Shown piece by piece: positions 8,019 through 16,363 of a stretch of DNA of 63,984 nucleotides (positions are counted from its first letter, which is position 1; each line of letters starts with the position of its first letter). Position numbers and translations under genes: made by a program. Source of the stretch: Bacteroidetes bacterium RIFCSPLOWO2_12_FULL_35_15 (GTDB taxonomy: Bacteria; Bacteroidota; Bacteroidia; 2-12-FULL-35-15); the NCBI GenBank assembly GCA_001769385.1, contig MEPB01000005.1, positions 1 through 63,984 of the forward strand. The letters run 5' to 3'. The notes beneath the pieces were generated by a model. The model searched no databases. It was not told the DNA's origin and saw nothing but the letters and a program-made list of their open reading frames with translations.

Positions 8019-9653
8019 ATGGCAAAAAAACATCCTAAGGCACTACCTTATTTATTTCTTTCTGAAATGTGGGAACGTTTTGGATTTTATCTTATGCTCG
8101 GCATATTTTTCCTTTATATGACCGATACTGAACGAGGGGGTTTAGGCATGGACAGGAAGGAAGCGGCTGATATTTTCGGAACTTATATTGCGCTTGTTTA
8201 TCTGACACCATTTATCGGTGGTTTGTTAGCCGACCGGATTTTAGGTTACCGGCTTTCAATTACCATCGGAGGAATTTTAATGGGCCTGGGGTATATCGGG
8301 CTTGCACTGCCCGGCACAACAGCTTTTTATGTATCGCTACTTACCATTTGCATAGGCAACGGCTTTTTTAAACCTAATATTTCAACCCTTTTAGGAAATG
8401 TTTATAACGATGAAAAATACAAACCTTATAAAGATGCGGGTTATAATATTTTTTACATGGGAATTAACATCGGAGCTTTTATTTGTAATTTTTTTGGTGC
8501 TTATCTGCGAAATACATTTAGTTGGGGTGCTGCATTTTCAGCTGCAGGAATAGGAATGTTTATTGGGGTAATTATTTTCTGGATTGGATCGAAGCACTAC
8601 AAACATGCGGATGTTCGTAAAGAAACAAAATCAGAAGATATGCCTGTGGTAAAAATTTTAGGCTTAACCCTTCTTCCAGCGCTTATTGTAGGGTACATCG
8701 GTTGGATCATTCCCGGGAATATTTTCGGAAGTGACAGTACCGATGCATTTATTTTTGGTGCCTTACCTGTTGCCGGATATTATGTTTCTCTGATGTTACG
8801 CTCCAATGCCGAAGACAAAAGACCTATTTCGGCCTTACTTGCAGTGTTTGCCGTTGCAATTATATTTTGGGCAATTTTTAAACAAAATGGAACAGCATTA
8901 ACAACATGGGCCGAAAGCTATACGGATAGGGAAATTCCTACCATGCTGGTGAAACCTGCAAAAGTTCTTGGGATGATACAGGAACCAAAATTTGTGAAGG
9001 ACTCTGTTCCGCTTGTGGATGAAAAATTCCGTGTTGTACGCGATGCAAATAATAAACCTCTGAAAACTTTTTCTTATCCATTATATTTTAAAAATCTTGC
9101 TCCTGAAAAACTGCCTGCAGAGGGTGAAAAAGTAACGCTTGTTTCCACTGAATTGATGCAATCCATAAATCCATTCTGGGTAATTATATTAACTCCTCTG
9201 ATTGTATTATTCTGGGTATTTCTGAAAAGGAAAAACAAAGAACCAACCACTCCATACAAAATTTTTTATGGATTATTGATCACCGCTTTATCTACACTTG
9301 TTATGGTAGTTGCCACTTATATGTGCTATAACGGACAGGAAAAAAGTTCGATGTGGTGGCTCGTTGCCAGTTATGGTGTTATAACGGTGGGCGAATTATG
9401 TTTAAGTCCAATGGCATTATCACTGGTTTCAAAACTATCTCCTCCCCGACTAACCGGTTTAATGATGGGAGGCTGGTTTCTTTCTACTTCTATTGGAAAT
9501 AAAATGAGTGGAGTGCTTGCCAGTTTATGGGATGGTTATGAAAATAAAGCAAATTTTTTTCTGGTGAATTTTATTCTTGCATTAATCACCTCTGTTATAA
9601 TTTTATTAATGATCAGATGGCTGAATAAGATCATGAAGGAACATGGAGTTTAA
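8019..9653 (+). CDS. POT-family (PTR2) proton-dependent oligopeptide transporter
   Basis: 544 residues from the ATG at 8019 (MAKKHPKALPYLFLSEMWERFGFY); an upstream ATG at 7968 adds 17 residues that family members lack. The signature E-x-W-E-R-F-G-F-Y on helix 1 is the proton-coupling motif of POT transporters, and G-G-L-L-A-D-R-I-L-G-Y-R is the MFS-type loop. About 14 hydrophobic segments, with an extended loop near residues 300-370 that is usual in Bacteroidota members. It imports di- and tripeptides across the inner membrane. It lies between the degenerate and the exact nadA-end repeats. Confidence 0.92.
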   Translation: MAKKHPKALPYLFLSEMWERFGFYLMLGIFFLYMTDTERGGLGMDRKEAADIFGTYIALVYLTPFIGGLLADRILGYRLSITIGGILMGLGYIGLALPGTTAFYVSLLTICIGNGFFKPNISTLLGNVYNDEKYKPYKDAGYNIFYMGINIGAFICNFFGAYLRNTFSWGAAFSAAGIGMFIGVIIFWIGSKHYKHADVRKETKSEDMPVVKILGLTLLPALIVGYIGWIIPGNIFGSDSTDAFIFGALPVAGYYVSLMLRSNAEDKRPISALLAVFAVAIIFWAIFKQNGTALTTWAESYTDREIPTMLVKPAKVLGMIQEPKFVKDSVPLVDEKFRVVRDANNKPLKTFSYPLYFKNLAPEKLPAEGEKVTLVSTELMQSINPFWVIILTPLIVLFWVFLKRKNKEPTTPYKIFYGLLITALSTLVMVVATYMCYNGQEKSSMWWLVASYGVITVGELCLSPMALSLVSKLSPPRLTGLMMGGWFLSTSIGNKMSGVLASLWDGYENKANFFLVNFILALITSVIILLMIRWLNKIMKEHGV

Positions 9654-9682
9654 GTGATTTTATTAGAAAACAAAATAAACTA

Positions 9683-9734
9683 TTACAAACCAAACTGAGC
9701 TGATAATTCCAACATTCTGATAATTGGTTTTTTA
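9683..9734. repeat. 52-bp exact copy of the nadA 3' end (outer repeat)
   Basis: Identical over 52 bp to 11862-11913, starting exactly at the complement of the nadA stop codon and covering its last 16 codons. Same orientation as nadA. Flanking bases differ on both sides. It forms one end of a direct repeat around the OLD-type nuclease gene, like an attachment site left by integration into the 3' end of nadA. Confidence 0.9.
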
Positions 9735-9886
9735 ATCCTTTACACGAAAAATGGCTACTGGCAAACAACGCAGAGGACTGTTTTTTTTCCAGTGCCAAGT
9801 TTTATAAATCTAAAAATTATGATTTTAGTTTCCTTGTTAACTATTTGGATGTTATGTAGGTTTGCTGATAAATTTACAGACGGCAG

Positions 9887-9912
9887 ATTGCAGGTGAAAT
9901 AACACCTGCAAT
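9887..9912. repeat. 10-bp hairpin downstream of the OLD-type gene
   Basis: ATTGCAGGTG - aaataa - CACCTGCAAT, 41 bp beyond the stop codon of the nuclease gene. No T run follows on the minus strand, so a classical intrinsic terminator is doubtful; it may be an RNA 3' stabiliser or a recombination-related palindrome. Confidence 0.5.
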
Positions 9913-9952
9913 GACTTGGTTAATGCAGCACCAACAGGGACAAAAATTTTCC

Positions 9953-11743
9953 CTATGCCTTGTTAAATACGACAGGTAACTTTCTAAAACAATCTATTTT
10001 TTCTATAATATCCTTAAGTTCGGATGGCACAGATATTTGTTGTAAGCTATTTATTATGTTAGATTGAGTTATTGTAATTTTTAGTTCATTCTGCAAATAC
10101 ATGTTTAATTCGGATAGAAAATCTTTTCCAGGTAGAATTTTTAATCTTTCATTTAAATCATTCCATTGTTGCTCAAATTCTCTTAGAATTGATTCAGTTA
10201 TTGTTGATTCATCATTTCTAGGAGTATTTCCTTTTTCAAATTTTAATCTATATGACTGCAATTGAGCTTGCGTTTTATATTTAAAATTATCCGATATAGA
10301 ATTTAATACTAGATTAATATCTTTATTAAATGATATAGATTTTCCACTTCTAATATTTGCTTCCTTAATACGATCATGTATTGCTTTTTCTATGGCTTCT
10401 GGTACAAGAAGAAAATTTTCTATTTCCTTACAACTATGAATATGTGCAAAATTGTTTCCTTTATTTAAATCTTCCAGTTCACCTGTTACTTCTTTTTCAG
10501 ATCTATAATCTCTATCAAATATAACTGCTGAAAGAATTTTAGATCCTATTGTTTTTTCAATTCCTTCTTTGAAAGCTCTAAGTCGCGTGGGATTGAACCC
10601 TTCAATAGGTACAACCGCGAAATCAGTTCTATTTGCTACTTGTTCTTTATTGAGTATTCTAGCAATTTTTGAAAGAATCGAAAAATCTTTTCCTTCGACA
10701 AATAACACTCTTTTTGACTTAGCTATTTGTGTCAAAATAGGATTTAAATTTGAACCTAACACTTGAAATATATCCCTTAATTGTGAAGGGTCTTTTATTC
10801 TTTTGGCTGATTGATTCACTTTATTTATTAGTAGAATATCATTTAATTCTGCTTCACTAATAAGTTCTGTTGAGTGTGTAGCTATAATAATATCGGGCCC
10901 AATCGTTTTAAGAACAGCAAGTAACTGTCGTTGTAAATCAGAATGTAAATATATGTCAGGTTCGTCTATAAGAAAGATTGATGCATTTTTATTTTTAATA
11001 ATGTATGTTAGCATTTGACACCAAACTTGAAATCCATAACCTGCCCAGAAAATTTCTCTAGGAATTCTTTCTTCTGGACAAAACATATCGAGTGTAGGTT
11101 CTTTTTCAGATTGATTTACTTCTGGTCTATCAATATCCATCCCGGGCCAAGTCCTTTTTATTAATTCCTTAAACTCAAGAAAATCTTCATTGTAATGATA
11201 CCAAATATTTCTAAAATTTCTTGATGCTGTATAAGTTAATAGAGCTAATCTGGCAGCTTCTTTTTGATAAAGCCTTTCTTTATGATCAACCGGTCCTAAT
11301 ATCGGAACAAATCCTATTTCAATATTTACTAATTCTTTAAATTCTTTGGGAGATTTAACTATAGAAGATTCTGATTCATAGTTAAGATAACATTCCCCTT
11401 TTTTTGGAAAAAAAACTTGTAGGTATGCACCATCAGATAGTCGAAACCTTATTATTGCTGGTGTTTCGTCATCATAATTATGAAAAACATTTTCTGTCGC
11501 AACTGGAACTTGACTTAAATCAATTTCATACCCTAAAACTTGATTACCGATAGGATCGTTAATAAAAATTGGTTTTTTAGATTTTGCTTTTCGGATACCT
11601 TCAGCGAGAATTTTTAAGGAACCAATAATGGTAGATTTTCCTGCATTATTTGGTCCTACAAGAATATTAAAACTATTTAATGAAACCGTAAATTGACTGA
11701 AGCTTTTGTAATTTTTATATTTTATCGAAGTTATATGTTGCAT
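9953..11743 (-). CDS. OLD-family ATP-dependent endonuclease (AAA15 ATPase + TOPRIM)
   Basis: 596 residues. ABC-type ATPase: Walker A G-P-N-N-A-G-K-S-T (30-38), Walker B I-F-L-I-D-E-P (256-262), H-loop A-T-H-S (288-291). A TOPRIM nuclease follows: V-L-F-V-E-G-K-D (Glu350), F-D-R-D (Asp410/Asp412), then the C-K-E-I-E-N-F-L-L motif (438-446) common in OLD-like proteins. Family members cut DNA and several act in phage defence (P2 OLD, GajA, PARIS AriA). No UvrD-like helicase, reverse transcriptase or second gene adjoins it, so it looks like a stand-alone class 1 OLD. It is enclosed by 52-bp direct repeats of the nadA end, suggesting recent acquisition. Confidence 0.9.
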   Translation of the reverse strand: MQHITSIKYKNYKSFSQFTVSLNSFNILVGPNNAGKSTIIGSLKILAEGIRKAKSKKPIFINDPIGNQVLGYEIDLSQVPVATENVFHNYDDETPAIIRFRLSDGAYLQVFFPKKGECYLNYESESSIVKSPKEFKELVNIEIGFVPILGPVDHKERLYQKEAARLALLTYTASRNFRNIWYHYNEDFLEFKELIKRTWPGMDIDRPEVNQSEKEPTLDMFCPEERIPREIFWAGYGFQVWCQMLTYIIKNKNASIFLIDEPDIYLHSDLQRQLLAVLKTIGPDIIIATHSTELISEAELNDILLINKVNQSAKRIKDPSQLRDIFQVLGSNLNPILTQIAKSKRVLFVEGKDFSILSKIARILNKEQVANRTDFAVVPIEGFNPTRLRAFKEGIEKTIGSKILSAVIFDRDYRSEKEVTGELEDLNKGNNFAHIHSCKEIENFLLVPEAIEKAIHDRIKEANIRSGKSISFNKDINLVLNSISDNFKYKTQAQLQSYRLKFEKGNTPRNDESTITESILREFEQQWNDLNERLKILPGKDFLSELNMYLQNELKITITQSNIINSLQQISVPSELKDIIEKIDCFRKLPVVFNKA

Positions 11744-11800
11744 TTAATTATACTATCAAAGATTTTTTGTGAATTATATCAAATGTACTTATTCTTTAAT

Positions 11801-11836
11801 ATAAAAAAAGAGGTAAAACATTTGCTTCACCTCTTT
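11801..11836 (-). terminator. Intrinsic terminator of nadA
   Basis: On the minus strand an 8-bp stem (AAAGAGGT with ACCTCTTT; arms at 11829-11836 and 11807-11814) is followed by a T-rich run. It lies 26 bp after the nadA stop, on the island side of the 52-bp repeat, so the present nadA transcript ends in sequence brought by the insertion. Confidence 0.7.
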
Positions 11837-11861
11837 CAATCAATTTAAAAAGTTTTAAAAC

Positions 11862-11913
11862 TTACAAACCAAACTGAGCTGATAATTCCAACATTCTGAT
11901 AATTGGTTTTTTA
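11862..11913. repeat. 52-bp nadA 3'-end repeat (inner copy, within nadA)
   Basis: The in-gene partner of the repeat at 9683-9734. The unit between the two copies, 9735-11913, is about 2.2 kb and carries a single gene, the OLD-type nuclease. Confidence 0.9.
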
Positions 11914-12848
11914 GCTTCCCGTATTAATTCTTCTGATAATAGTATTTCGGGCTGTTCGTATTTAAGGCAATTATAAAGCTTTTCCAGCGTGTTTAATTTC
12001 ATGTGGGGGCAATCGTTGCAAGCACAGGAATTATTAGGTGGAGCGGGTATAAAGGTCTTTAATGGATTTGCTTTTTGCATCTGATGGATGATGCCTGCTT
12101 CGGTAGCAACAATAAATTCGGTAGCAGGTGATTGGGTGGAATATTTTAAAATACCTGTTGTACTACCAATATAATCAGCTATTTCTAATAAGTTAGCTTC
12201 ACATTCAGGATGCGCTAATAATTTTGCATTCGGATGTTGATTTTTAAGTTTGGTGATTTTCTCTAATGAAAATATTTCGTGAACCATACACGCCCCATCC
12301 CATAAAATCATATTACGACCCGTTTTTTTATTGATATAAGCACCTAAATTCTTATCGGGCGCAAATATGATCTTTTGATCAATTGGAAGGCTCTCAACAA
12401 TTTGAACTGCATTGGTGGAGGTACAAACAATATCAGTTAATGTTTTTAATTCAGCAGTGCAATTAATGTAAGAAATTACTAAATGATCGGGGTGTAGTTT
12501 TTTGAATGTTGCAAATTTATCTGCCGGACAGGAATCTGCTAATGAACAACCTGCGTTTAAATCTGGTAATAAAACTTTTTTGTGAGGTGAAAGAATTTTT
12601 GCAGTTTCGGCCATGAAATGAACGCCTGCAAAAACAATAATGTCGGCATCGGTTCTGGCTGCTTCCTGGGATAATCCCAAACTATCGCCAATGTAATCGG
12701 CAATGTCCTGTATGTCGGCATCCTGGTAATAGTGGGCAAGTATGATGGCATTTTTTTCTTTTTTGAGTTTGTTTATTTCGGAGAACAAATCTAGAGAAAA
12801 ATCAATTGGAATATCTAAAAAGCCTTTTGTCAACAAATCACTATCCAT
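11862..12848 (-). CDS. nadA: Quinolinate synthase A
   Basis: 328 residues. Condenses iminoaspartate (from NadB) with dihydroxyacetone phosphate to quinolinate, using a [4Fe-4S] cluster. Cluster ligands are expected at Cys101 (NAGCSL), Cys187 (DGACMVH) and Cys280 (NDCPHM). Conserved H-Y-Y-Q (39-42) and H-P-E-C-E are present. It is separate from nadB, which is at 33609. The last 52 bp are duplicated at 9683. A -7 box with an overlapping palindrome lies upstream. Confidence 0.97.
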   Translation of the reverse strand: MDSDLLTKGFLDIPIDFSLDLFSEINKLKKEKNAIILAHYYQDADIQDIADYIGDSLGLSQEAARTDADIIVFAGVHFMAETAKILSPHKKVLLPDLNAGCSLADSCPADKFATFKKLHPDHLVISYINCTAELKTLTDIVCTSTNAVQIVESLPIDQKIIFAPDKNLGAYINKKTGRNMILWDGACMVHEIFSLEKITKLKNQHPNAKLLAHPECEANLLEIADYIGSTTGILKYSTQSPATEFIVATEAGIIHQMQKANPLKTFIPAPPNNSCACNDCPHMKLNTLEKLYNCLKYEQPEILLSEELIREAKKPIIRMLELSAQFGL

Positions 12849-12920
12849 AATAATAATATATTTATTTTAATTAAAATTTAAAAAATTGTTGTTGTTATTG
12901 GTCTGTTAGTTCAGTGTAAA

Positions 12921-12939
12921 AATACTTTACAAAAGTATT
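12921..12939 (-). promoter_or_regulatory. nadA -7 box overlapping an 8-bp palindrome
   Basis: The minus strand of 12930-12937 reads TACTTTTG (TAnnTTTG), about 80 nt before the nadA ATG. It is embedded in AATACTTT-aca-AAAGTATT, a perfect 8-bp inverted repeat with a 3-nt spacer. A repressor bound there would cover the promoter. No identical palindrome precedes nadB. Confidence 0.45.
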
Positions 12940-13608
12940 GACTTTTTGACTTTTAACATACTGTAAAACGTAATTAAAAAGTTCTTAGGCTATAAATAGC
13001 TGAAAAATAGATTATTCGAGCTTTATAAACAATGTGTTAATTAAGTTATGAGATGATAAGTAATAGGAATAAACAAGCAACTTTATGTTATTAAATTGTT
13101 CATTTATTCTATTAAAAAATAATAAGATTATAGCTGATTATCCAAAAAAATATCCATGCAAATTAAATACTTAACAATCCTATGGAAATCTTTTAAAGAT
13201 TACTAACAGAATAACCCTTTTTCAACAAAATTAGTGTTAATAAAATAAAAATTAGAGTGCTGTTTATCAAGCTATTATTTTTGAACTTTACAAAACTGTT
13301 AATAAGGTGAAAAAGCTGTTAATTACGTTGGAATTGCTTGATATTTAATATAGAAGGTTTATTGGAACGCAGATTTATTAAGAAAGATTAAGAAAGAAAA
13401 ATGATTTTAAGTTTTACTGATTTAGTAGGATATAGTAAATGGAACGCAGATTTAGTAGGAAAGATTAAGGATTTAATATTTTTTAAAATGTTATCCTAAT
13501 ATCAATAGAGAATCAACTAAATCATAAAATTTTAAAATCATAAAGGATCAGCGAAGATCAGCGTACCATAATATAAAGTGCAACACTATAAATTATAAAA
13601 AATAAAAA
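12940..13608. other. Intergenic region, no gene recognised
   Basis: About 670 bp of AT-rich sequence between divergent nadA and rpiB. No convincing coding frame. Two short direct repeats sharing GGAACGCAGATTTA then AAGATTAA occur at about 13364-13395 and 13441-13471, a common scattered motif in this phylum. An isolated TATTTTTG at about 13275 has no gene near it. Confidence 0.6.
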
Positions 13609-14043
13609 ATGAAAATAGCAATAGGTTCTGACCATGCCGGATTTGAATTAAAACAAAAGCTAATACCTTATCTGCAATCCCAAGGATATGAGGTGAAAGA
13701 TTTTGGTTGTTATTCAGAGGAACGCGCAGATTATCCTGATTTTGCACATCCTGTTGCAAATGCAGTAGAAAATAAAGAAGTTGATTTTGGTTTATTAATG
13801 TGTGGCACCGGCAACGGAATTAACATGGCGGCAAATAAACATGGAGGAATACGTGCTGCATTGTGTTGGAAGCCGGAAATAGCAGAATTAGCCCGATTGC
13901 ATAACGATGCTAATATATTAACACTTCCTGCACGTTGCATCAGTGAAGAAGAAGCAAAAAAATGCACAGATGTTTTTTATACCACCGCTTTTGAAGGAGG
14001 AAGACATACGGACCGGGTGAAGAAAATTTCAAATGGTTGTTAA
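13609..14043 (+). CDS. rpiB: Ribose-5-phosphate isomerase B
   Basis: 144 residues. Interconverts ribose 5-phosphate and ribulose 5-phosphate in the pentose phosphate pathway. G-S-D-H-A-G-F-E (6-13) binds substrate phosphate/ring, and M-C-G-T-G-N-G (64-70) carries the catalytic Cys65 and the anion hole. R-x-x-x-C-W-x-P and H-N-D-A-N-I-L-T-L complete the RpiB/LacAB signature. Allose 6-phosphate activity is possible in some homologues. It is followed by a long repeat array rather than an operon partner. Confidence 0.95.
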   Translation: MKIAIGSDHAGFELKQKLIPYLQSQGYEVKDFGCYSEERADYPDFAHPVANAVENKEVDFGLLMCGTGNGINMAANKHGGIRAALCWKPEIAELARLHNDANILTLPARCISEEEAKKCTDVFYTTAFEGGRHTDRVKKISNGC

Positions 14044-14554
14044 TCTACGAAATACGAATGAGTATGAATCTCCGAAACTGTGTTAAAAAAACTTTGCGCC
14101 TTCGCGCCTTAGCGGCAAAAAAACGATAAGTTACGAATAAACGAATGAATACGAATCTACGAAACTGTGTTTAATATAACTTTGCGCCTTTGCACCCGGA
14201 GTTTATCCTGAGCGAAGTCGAAGTGAGGCAAAAAAAATTATGAGTTACGAATAAACGAATGGAAACTAATTTACTAAACTAAGTGTTGGAAAAAACTTTG
14301 CGCCTTCGCGGCTTAGCGGCAAAAAAAATGATGGGTTACGAATAAACAAATGGTTGCTAATCTACGAAATACGAATGAGTACGAATTTACGAAACTGTGT
14401 TTAAAAAAAACTTTGCGTCTTCGCGCCTTAGCGGCAAAAAAGCGATAAGTTACGAATAAACGAATGATTGTTAATCTACGAAATACGAATGAGTACGAAT
14501 CTCCGAAACTGTGTTTAAAAAACTTTGCGTCTTCGCGCCTTAGTGGCAAAAAAT
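14044..14554. repeat. Array of five imperfect 80-125-bp units ending at the peptidase start codon
   Basis: Each unit has a TACGAA-rich part (GTTACGAATAAACGAATG and variants) followed by a core reading roughly AACTTTGCGCCTTCGCGCC then TTAGCGGCAAAAAA. Cores lie near 14089, 14179, 14295, 14409 and 14521. The second core is interrupted by another scattered motif, GGAGTTTATCCTGAGCGAAG (14198 onward). The last core stops 3 bases before the ATG at 14555. Units are too long and too divergent for CRISPR. Confidence 0.8.
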
Positions 14555-16120
14555 ATGACTAAAAAAATACTACTTTTCCTCTTATTTCCTACACTGCTTT
14601 TTGCACAACAGCCGGCACAAAAGGATGCATCCCTTCCTTCAGGAGGAAAAGATACTACCGCTATCCGCTATTCAAAAAGCATTTCAAAAGAGGATCTGAA
14701 AGGGAATTTGACTATTCTTGCTGATGATGCAATGGAAGGTAGAGAAACCGGTGAACCTGGTCAAAAAATGGCTGCCGACTTTATTTCATCACAATTCAGA
14801 TCCTATGGAATTCCTCCCTATAAAGACAGCACCTATTATCAATCGTATCCCTTAAATGTGATTTTGCCAACATCTGCTGAAGTGATCGTTGATGGAAAAA
14901 AATTCACAGCAAAAAAAGATTACTATAATTTTCCGGGACTCATTGAACAGCGCATCGAAGAATACAGTGTTCTTTTTTGTGGTTATGGAATAGAAGAAAA
15001 AAAATACAATGATTATAAGGGAGTGAATGTAAAAGATAAAGTAGTACTAATACTTTCGGGAGAACCTTATTCGAAAGATTCTGTTTCGATCATTTCCGGA
15101 AAAAAAACAGCTTCCCTTTGGAGCACTTATTATAAATTAAAAATTGAAAAGGCAAAAGAAAAAGGGATCAAAGCATTATTAGTTATTGTGGATGATGTAG
15201 CGAAAGATGTAGTAGAAAAAAAACACCGGCTGGAAACACCTTCCTTGAAATTAGACCAGTCGAAAATAGAAATGCCGATTATTTATATTTCCAAAGAAAT
15301 GGCGTGTAAGATCTTAAAAATTGAAAATATTGAAAAGATCAGGCCCAAACAAAAGCCGGTAAAACTGGTAGCAAAAACAACTATTAGTATTGATATTAAA
15401 AATAAAGTTCAAAAAAACAGCTCCGAAAATGTATTGGCTTATATTGAAGGAAGTGATTTGAAAAATGAAGTTATTGTGATCTCTGCTCACTACGATCATC
15501 TTGGAAAAGATGGCAATATTGTTTTTAATGGTGCCGATGATGATGGTTCGGGAACTGTTGCAGTTATGGAGCTTGCAAAAACGTTTGCGAAAGCAAAAAA
15601 AGAAGGAAATGGTCCGCGCAGAAGTATTTTATGCATGACAGTTTCGGGCGAAGAAAAAGGATTGTTAGGCTCCGCCTACTATGTTGAAAACCCCGTGTTT
15701 CCTTTAAAAAACACAGTTTGTGATCTGAACATTGATATGATAGGCCGTATCGATGAAAAGCACGAAAACAATGCAAATTATATTTATTTGATCGGGTCGG
15801 ATAAATTAAGTTCAGAGCTTCACAGCATCAACGAAAACGCAAATAAAAAATATACTAACCTGGAATTAGATTATACCTATAATGATGTGAAAGATAAGAA
15901 TCGTTATTATTATAGGTCCGATCATTATAACTTTGCGAAGAAGGGAATCCCTGTAATATTTTATTTCAATGGTGTGCATGTGGATTATCACAAGCCAACG
16001 GATGATATAGAAAAAATAAATTTCGAGAAGATGGAAAAGATAACCCGGCTTGTTTTTTTTACAGCCTGGGAGCTTGCAAACAGGACGGAGAGGATAGTTG
16101 TGGATTCGAATAAAAAATAA
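14555..16120 (+). CDS. Secreted M28-family metallopeptidase with PA-like domain
   Basis: 521 residues from the ATG at 14555, which begins a clear signal peptide (TKKILLFLLFPTLLFAQ); the frame is open 10 codons further up but that part lies in repeat sequence. Residues about 90-280 hold a PA-like insert. The di-zinc peptidase follows: A-H-Y-D-H (311-315), G-A-D-D-D-G-S-G (327-334), S-G-E-E-K-G (364-369), N-I-D-M (392-395) and a late H-K-P-T-D-D. An aminopeptidase of the Q/S/Y type is likely, in the periplasm or outside. No T9SS tail is present. Confidence 0.9.
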   Translation: MTKKILLFLLFPTLLFAQQPAQKDASLPSGGKDTTAIRYSKSISKEDLKGNLTILADDAMEGRETGEPGQKMAADFISSQFRSYGIPPYKDSTYYQSYPLNVILPTSAEVIVDGKKFTAKKDYYNFPGLIEQRIEEYSVLFCGYGIEEKKYNDYKGVNVKDKVVLILSGEPYSKDSVSIISGKKTASLWSTYYKLKIEKAKEKGIKALLVIVDDVAKDVVEKKHRLETPSLKLDQSKIEMPIIYISKEMACKILKIENIEKIRPKQKPVKLVAKTTISIDIKNKVQKNSSENVLAYIEGSDLKNEVIVISAHYDHLGKDGNIVFNGADDDGSGTVAVMELAKTFAKAKKEGNGPRRSILCMTVSGEEKGLLGSAYYVENPVFPLKNTVCDLNIDMIGRIDEKHENNANYIYLIGSDKLSSELHSINENANKKYTNLELDYTYNDVKDKNRYYYRSDHYNFAKKGIPVIFYFNGVHVDYHKPTDDIEKINFEKMEKITRLVFFTAWELANRTERIVVDSNKK

Positions 16121-16123
16121 AGA

Positions 16124-16164
16124 CCTCACCCCTTTATCCCCTCTCCACAAGAGAGGGTGCGAGG
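16124..16164. repeat. CTCTCC/GGAGAG hairpin repeat
   Basis: CCTCACCCCTTTATCCCC followed by CTCTCC-acaa-GAGAGGG. It lies 3 bp after the peptidase stop. Same family as 19077-19116, 19265-19316, 29255-29284, 29348-29397 and 38026-38074. Confidence 0.7.
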
Positions 16165-16321
16165 CGTAAAAAAAGAACAAATTTTTTTTAATAAAAGAAA
16201 CATAAACTCCGCGCCTTTGCATTCGGAGTTTATCCTGAGAGAAGTCGAAGGGCGGAAAAAAATAAAGAGGAGGGTGGTAAGAGGTGAAAAAAGAGAAACA
16301 GAAATTTTAATAAAAAAAATA

Positions 16322-16363
16322 AACTTCCGCGTCTTTGCGTCTTCGCGGCAAAAAATAATTGGT
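16322..16363 (+). repeat. Repeat core directly before the LutB-like start codon
   Basis: CTTCCGCGTCTTTGCGTC followed by TTCGCGGCAAAAAATAATT ends next to the ATG at 16364. It is the same core that ends at the peptidase start codon at 14555, giving two neighbouring genes a shared leader. A related partial copy with the TTTATCCTGAG motif lies at 16206-16260. Confidence 0.6.

Noticed and set aside
9953-11743. Gabija (GajA), PARIS or retron effector assignment for the OLD-type protein
   Set aside because: No helicase, AriB-like or reverse-transcriptase gene within several kb on either side.
13268-13282. Promoter box TATTTTTG in the nadA-rpiB gap
   Set aside because: More than 320 bp from the next gene and expected by chance in AT-rich DNA.
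14044-14554. CRISPR-like array
   Set aside because: Units are 80-125 bp, imperfect, with no uniform short repeat/unique spacer pattern and no cas genes.
15866-16222. 118-codon minus-strand frame opposite the M28 peptidase 3' end
   Set aside because: Overlaps a well-supported gene and repeat DNA; composition follows the antisense of that gene.
16157-16363. N-terminal 69-residue extension of the LutB-like protein
   Set aside because: Lies in scattered repeat sequence and has no counterpart in the family; the ATG at 16364 gives the normal length.
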